A stretch of DNA of 64,000 bases. Origin: Auriscalpium vulgare. Its lineage: Eukaryota > Basidiomycota > Agaricomycetes > Russulales > Auriscalpiaceae. The translations under genes were made by a program, and so were the position numbers. This document shows, piece by piece, positions 59,060 to 64,000 of this stretch (within the stretch, counting starts at the first letter, position 1; each line of letters begins with the position of its first letter). The stretch covers positions 620,001 to 684,000 of the forward strand of contig JAHBBC010000006.1 of the NCBI GenBank assembly GCA_019915015.1, written 5' to 3'. The notes beneath the pieces are model-generated. The model had not been told where the DNA came from and did no database searches. It saw only the letters and a program-made list of their open reading frames with translations.

Positions 59060-59342
59060 CATCCGTATCGGCATTCTTGATTTGTTATAACTGCTGCGCA
59101 TCCTTACCGACCGACTGTCGGCTGCCGAGGAATCAGAATGGATGCATCTTGTTGTACATCTCCCCCTTTTGTGTGTGACATAATGTCACTCGTATATACT
59201 TGTCCAGAGTTCAGACTAGGTAAACGCTCTGCCCAGCTGAAGCCAAGTAAGGTATATTGGGCGTGTATAACAATGCCAGACACTACAGCCAGAGCGCCAG
59301 ACTACATACTTCGACGTGAATCTGATTCTAATTGCGACTCAG

Positions 59343-60358
59343 TCAAGCAATCGCCACACCCAGCAACGCCGCCATCAGCGCAACAACCCCATTCACGCCC
59401 ACCGCACTGGCTCCATTCGGAACGGCGGACGTTGAGCCCGCAGGCGCCGACGCCGACGACGCCGGCGCAGTGCTCGACGCTGCAGGCCCCGCCGCGGCCG
59501 TGGGATTGCCCACGCCGCTCACAGCGCCAGAGAACGGGCCAGGGGGTGCAGAAGCGGACGCGCCGACGCCGACCAGGCCGCCCTCAGCTTGCTGCATATT
59601 CCATGATTTTCAATTTTGCGTGCAGCTCGAGAAGGAAATCACACGTACGCCTGGGTTGCCGCTGGACGCGACGGCAGCCTGCTGGAAGTTCGAGAAGGTG
59701 TTTCCGGTGGTAGGCGCGTTGATGGCGCTGCCCGAATTCATCACTGTCAGCGCTGTTTCTCAATAGCTGGCGCTGACGGAAGGAAACGCACCCGACCATG
59801 CCGGACTTGCAGTGAGGCACAGGGCTGAGCTGCTTGCAGTAAAACCAGATCGCTACGTTTCATTAAATCCGTCAGTCAGCTGATCGCAGTCGATGCGGGA
59901 GAGGCTCAGGCACTGACGCTGGGTGCCGTTCGTGATGGTCAGGTTCCAGCTGGGCACTGCGCCAGTCGTGCCCGCAGGAACGCTCACGAACCCGGAGTCG
60001 AACCCGCCAGTCAGCGGTTGGCATGGGCTCGCAAAGGAGGACTGCGTGATGGAGTGGAATCCAGGGCTGTACACATTATCAGCTTTGAAACAGTGGTGAG
60101 CAACGGAGACCTTGCTCACCTTCCAGCGAAGGAAAACGTGATGACGGAGCCCTGGGTGGCGTTAATATTATCGGGTATAAACTGCAGGGCGCCGCCTTGG
60201 GTATTGGCTGAGCCTCCAACAACGACTTGGACCTAATAACGTCCACCAAGAAATCAGTACATGGCGAGAAAGGCGAGAGGTGGGCCCACGTTCTGATTTT
60301 GGGCAGCAGCGAGTGTCGCGAACGCAAACACAGATGAAACAACAGCGGGGACGCGCAT
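59343..60358 (-). CDS. Secreted GPI-anchored cupredoxin-like protein
   Basis: Extracellular blue-copper-type domain with a Ser/Ala-rich tail. Six exons on the minus strand from ATG 60358. The signal peptide is MRVPAVVSSVFAFATLAAAQ. The cupredoxin domain runs from VQVVVGGSANTQGGALQFIP and GSVITFSFAG through the first ligand histidine in PGFHSITQSSF. Next are PCQPLTGGFDSGFVSVPAGT and the ligand loop WFYCKQLSPVPHCKSGM, which provides Cys, His and Met in the expected order. A Gly/Ser/Ala-rich stalk and a hydrophobic tail GVNGVVALMAALLGVAIA follow, typical of GPI attachment. All four type-1 copper ligands appear present, so it may bind copper, though many fungal members of this family are only structural. 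The first five residues after the stalk depend on the splice at 59582-59650. Function is inferred from the fold only. Confidence 0.85.
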
Positions 60359-61242
60359 CTTTGTATCTTTGTTCGAAGGCAAGGGACGGGGTTCAGGAAG
60401 GAGAAGACGGCCTTTGGGGAGGAACCCCGTCCGAGTCTATTGGGCTTTTAACCTGTGCGGCGCCTTGGCGCACAGTAACCCCAAAAGCTCGGATCCAATG
60501 GTCGTGAAGTGAATGCACAGTTATCGGGAACATTCCTCCCACGTCTGACATGCGCAGCGTCTGGAGAGGGGAGCATGGGATGGCAAATGCAGTGCGGCCG
60601 GAAACGTGTGAGACAAATCCGCCGGCCGGACGTCTGCACGGCAGACGCGCTAGCTCGCGCATACCTGAGAAAACACCCTCTGTCGTCACTTCGCGGCACT
60701 ACATTTTCCCAGCATCCAGCGTGAATCGGTTCTTTGAAGGTGGTGACGGCAGAGCCATTCAGCTGAGATGCGGAAGAGCCAGATTTGCGATGTGAAAGGC
60801 GCGTTGGGCAGCTCCGTGTAGTAATCCAAAGGAGATGTTAGTGCTTGCAGTCACAATACCCGCCTTATGTCCTAAGTGCGGCAATGGCTACGCCTAGCCG
60901 ATCTCGATCACCTCTCGTAAGTTTCGCGCTTCTTGTCAGCGCCACGCGCGCCAAAATCCATGGGAATATGGAGGAAATCGACGGCGTGTGTGCAAGGCAC
61001 CCACACCAGTGGCCACATCCTGAATTGACGTTCCTGTAGCAAGTTTATTCTCAGCACACTTTCATTGGCTTACAGCGCGACGGGTGGGAAGATGAGTCTA
61101 CAGATATAGCTGGGCGCCGTTGGAAGGGGGCTTGGTCAGTTAATTCGCTACTGCGCCTGGAGCACGCGGCATCCGCACCTACCTGTCGATATACAGCGGC
61201 TAGCCTGCCTGACCTCGTCGGCGACAGCAATCACGATCAGAA
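60359..61242. other. Intergenic between cupredoxin and thioesterase genes
   Basis: 884 bases between two minus-strand genes: the cupredoxin promoter on the left and the thioesterase 3' flank on the right. Short frames on both strands are not supported. No repeat or RNA gene is recognised. Confidence 0.5.
60444..60452 (-). promoter_or_regulatory. TATA-like element upstream of the cupredoxin gene
   Basis: On the minus strand the sequence GGTTAAAAGCC lies about 90 bases before the ATG at 60358. TTAAAAG is a plausible TATA variant at suitable spacing. Confidence 0.35.
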
Positions 61243-62284
61243 TTACGTCTTGGGTATGATACGCTTGATCCACTCCTTCACATCCGTGAGCTCGCGGTCG
61301 TTTGTTCCGTGCGCCACACCACTGTACGCGTTGAAAGCGATGCCGCGCAGGTCTGGGCTCTGGATGGTTGTCGCAGGGATGCCGAGGTCGTCCTTCAGGA
61401 ACGTCACGGAGTCAACGCCGAACTGGAACTTGACGAGGGGGTCGTGTGTACCGTGTCCCCAGAAGATAGGCAGTGTTGTCGCGTGCTCGGACCGCATCTG
61501 CGAGGCAGTCAGCCAGCACGGAGGCGAGGTGGATAATGGACGGGTGGGAGAGGCGAGCATACATTGACGCCGGGGTAATGAAAGGAAGCCTACGCACCTC
61601 GTGCAGCTTGTGCCGCAGCAGGGCCCACGCGCTGAGCCCCACAACACCCGCATACTTGCGTGGGCTCGTCACCCCAGTAAGGATGCTGAGTGCACCGCCC
61701 TGGCTGAACCCTCCAACGACGATGCGCTCGGACGGAATGCCCGCGGCGACCTCTGCGGCGACCAGGTCATCGATGGAGCGCAGGCTGCGCAACATGCCGG
61801 TCTCGTCTTCCGCTGAGTCGAATCCGAACGACAAGATGTCGAACCTGTGAAGGAGTAGAGGCAGATAGACGTGTGATCGATGAGATCAGGTGGAGGTATG
61901 TAGTGCGAGGGAGGGGGAACGCACCATGACGGCATTTCGACGCCCATGTTCGCTGTCACTGGAAGCTGGGGCCTATAGCAAAGTCGTCACAGATGTCAGC
62001 GAGGGTCATGAGAATCTGTACTTGCCGGGGAGAGTACTCACGCGTGAGGCAACACCCACTTGACGTGGTGCAGACCTGAATCCTGCTGGAACATCTGTGC
62101 GACTGGCTTCCATCCATACCCATTGTCCCCGAGGCCCTGCACGCCGAGATTTCCATCAGCCTGACTGGATGGCAATTACATGTTGTGTACGGACGTGGAT
62201 AAAGATGACGGTCGCGGTGTGTTTGGCGACGGGTTCGACTGCGACGGTCTTGAGTGGAGGCACGGCCGGCGCGCTGGCAGACAT
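61243..62284 (-). CDS. APT1: Acyl-protein thioesterase 1 (lysophospholipase-like alpha/beta hydrolase)
   Basis: Cytosolic serine hydrolase that removes palmitate from S-acylated proteins such as Ras and G-alpha subunits. About five exons on the minus strand from ATG 62284, giving roughly 240 residues. The N-terminus has VFIHGLGDN-type sequence formed across intron 1 (TATVIFIH plus GLGDNGYGWK). Next are VKWVLPHAPQLPVTANMGVE, MPSWFDILSFGF and DETGMLRSLRSIDDLVAAEV. The nucleophile elbow is GGFSQGGALSI. The acid is the Asp in FWGHGTHDPLV and the histidine is in SGVAHGTNDREL, which lacks the usual Gly-His-Ser but keeps the His. It ends EWIKRIIPKT. The triad is complete and length is typical. The intron before MRSEHATTLPIFWG is the least certain splice. 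Confidence 0.9.
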
Positions 62285-64000
62285 GGTAGAGAGCGTTCTG
62301 GAGGCGAGTCGGCGTGCAGCGAGAGAGAAAATACCGATGGCAAGCTGCAGTTTGCTGGGTCAGGGGACGGTGAGCGGAAAGGGCAGCAACGGAGGACTGA
62401 CTGCCATGACCGCGACCTTCCTCAGCGTGGTCCGCCTCATACAGCAGCGCTAATCTTATCTATCGCTCATCTCGACATCAACGGGCTTTCGCTCACCACC
62501 CACGCAGACCACTCCGTGATTCGACTGCTAGTGCCAGGTATGACGACTCAGGCTGCTTGCTGAACGTAGCGGACATTCGAAGAAGTTCAGGTCGGGCCCG
62601 CTAGGCGGTCATCGAACAACACGGAGTCTGCGCATGAATTTTGTGATCACCGACATATGTTAACAATTAGAAGTGTATTGGCCAAATCCTCAGCAGTATG
62701 CGCTATGCGAGGCCACGGTCGGAGTCACTACTGTCATGAGAGCATCGAGCACATATCATAGAGAAGCGCGATTGGAGTGAACGCGCATCGAGCGCGATGT
62801 GGTGCCAGCCCCGAGAGGGCATGTTGACTAGTACCGGCCATCGTGTTACTGGAGATGCTGTCGTCTGCAACGACGACTAGATGCACAACTGACAGGATGC
62901 ACAAAAGACATTTCGAGTTGAACGTTTGCTCTCCAACGAGCCCGAAATGAAGCTTGTGCTCGCTGCCCACCACCTTTCGATGCCACCGAACTGAGCCCCA
63001 GCTGGCGTTAATCACTGTCGGCAGTCTACATTGAGTAAGGAGTCGGACTATGCTCAGACTGACATCGCACTCACCAGGACACCCTCGAGCGGAGCGCAGA
63101 ATGGTGCGCAGAACGGCGGTCAGTTTCGAAGGTGTCCGGCAGCTGTTCGGGGGAGTGGACTCGTTGAGGCGGATGTCGTTGGTCGAGCGATGACATGCCG
63201 GCTGCTGGGGTTCTGTCGAAACTCACAGCTTTCCGCGGCGGAATCGAGGGAACGCCGACTCGCGAGATCGGAGTCTTAGCTGAAAGGTGCTGAGCGCGGG
63301 ACGATGTTGCGGATGAGGATTGGAGATGGGAAAGGCGACCATGAGGGACGAGCAGTAAGATCTCACATCCATTCGCCTGCGGCGCACAAAACGCCAGAGT
63401 CTGCAAATCAGTTAAGCTGGCCAAGATCGGCGCATGGAGTCGAGACGCACCTCATCTCAGAGAGTATGCATTTTTTGCGGCCCTGGGGCGGCACACGTAG
63501 GTTTCCGGTTGGCCATGTGCGTATCTAGCATGGAGGAGCGCAAGTCCAGGGACTCAGTTCGAGTGTGTTGAGTGGGTGGCGAAAGCCATGGAAGAATGCT
63601 GCGCGAATGCATCAAGAAAAGTCGACTGGGGTCAACTTTGCCGCGCGCCAGCCCACGTGTTGCACCTCTCGACCTACGTCGTCCTCAAGCGCAGCGCACT
63701 CTCAGCTTTCCACCGGAATATCATCTTCCAAACCAGCCAATCCGCAATTATGAACCCCCCACAGGATACAGATTCCGGCCAACCGGCCAACAGAACGTGC
63801 GTGTGCGCGCAATACTAAGTACTGTCGCCGACGAGCCTGACATGTTGGCGCATCTACAGGCCAGATCCCCCCGATTCGCAGCGATCGGGAGCAGAGTACG
63901 CCAATTCTTATTCCTTCGCTGCCTGTAATTGAAGTCCATCCGCGATAGACCTGTGATCGGCGATGTGCAAGGAGGGACGGTCCAGCGCCGCATCGACCGC
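62285..64000. other. Right-end stretch, no supported gene
   Basis: 1.7 kb to the window end. It should contain the thioesterase promoter. The only frame with mildly protein-like composition is plus 63572-63928 (FPPEYHLPNQPIRNYEPPTG, then VADEPDMLAHLQARSPRFAA); it has no recognised relatives and no supporting splice pattern. It could be part of a gene that continues beyond the window. Confidence 0.3.

Overview
The window is nuclear DNA of a filamentous fungus, most likely a mushroom-forming basidiomycete (Agaricomycetes, polypore-like). The evidence is a GC-rich composition, genes broken by many introns of about 45-60 bases with GT...AG ends and CTGAC-like branch sites, a myosin-motor chitin synthase, and several membrane or low-complexity proteins of basidiomycete type. 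There are no bacterial operons, CRISPR arrays or recognisable tRNA or rRNA genes. All gene models were spliced by eye from reading frames, splice signals and family conservation, so exon edges are predictions.

Layout. 1-3.6 kb: two tandem copies of an unrecognised protein; the first is cut by the window edge and the second carries frame lesions. 4.2-7.2 kb (minus): CAAX protease RCE1 and a 2-oxoglutarate/Fe(II) oxygenase. 8.0-11.2 kb (minus): a multi-pass membrane protein and a Ser/Pro/Glu-rich protein whose frames overlap. 12.2-22.2 kb (plus): coatomer beta-prime (SEC27) and a class V/VI-type chitin synthase with myosin motor, cytochrome b5-like, catalytic and DEK-C domains. 22.7-25.6 kb: two convergent membrane-anchored proteins of unknown function. 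26.2-32.0 kb: the ABC-F ATPase ARB1 (minus), divergent from a coiled-coil protein (plus). 34.3-38.8 kb: a peroxisomal-type CoA Nudix hydrolase and a protein with a compact cysteine motif. 41.5-44.8 kb (minus): the PP4 catalytic subunit and a C2H2 zinc-finger factor. 48.4-50.7 kb: a paralogue of the coiled-coil protein. 51.2-59.1 kb: a Nup98-type nucleoporin (minus), divergent from the RNA polymerase I second-largest subunit (plus). 59.3-62.3 kb (minus): a GPI-anchored cupredoxin and an acyl-protein thioesterase. Long stretches without a supportable gene lie at 32.0-34.3, 35.7-37.2, 38.8-41.5, 44.8-48.4 and 62.3-64.0 kb.

Biology. Most genes are housekeeping genes of secretion and the cell surface (RCE1, SEC27, chitin synthase, cupredoxin, thioesterase), ribosome supply (ARB1, RNA polymerase I), nuclear pore function and signalling (PP4). 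They do not form one pathway or cluster. No clear new multi-gene system is visible. The most notable points are the paralogous coiled-coil family, the Nup98 homologue ending exactly at the usual autocleavage position, a 21-base exon carrying the Nudix catalytic motif, the altered myosin nucleotide-binding motifs of the chitin synthase, a conserved-looking cysteine motif in an orphan protein, and the decayed tandem duplicate at the left end.
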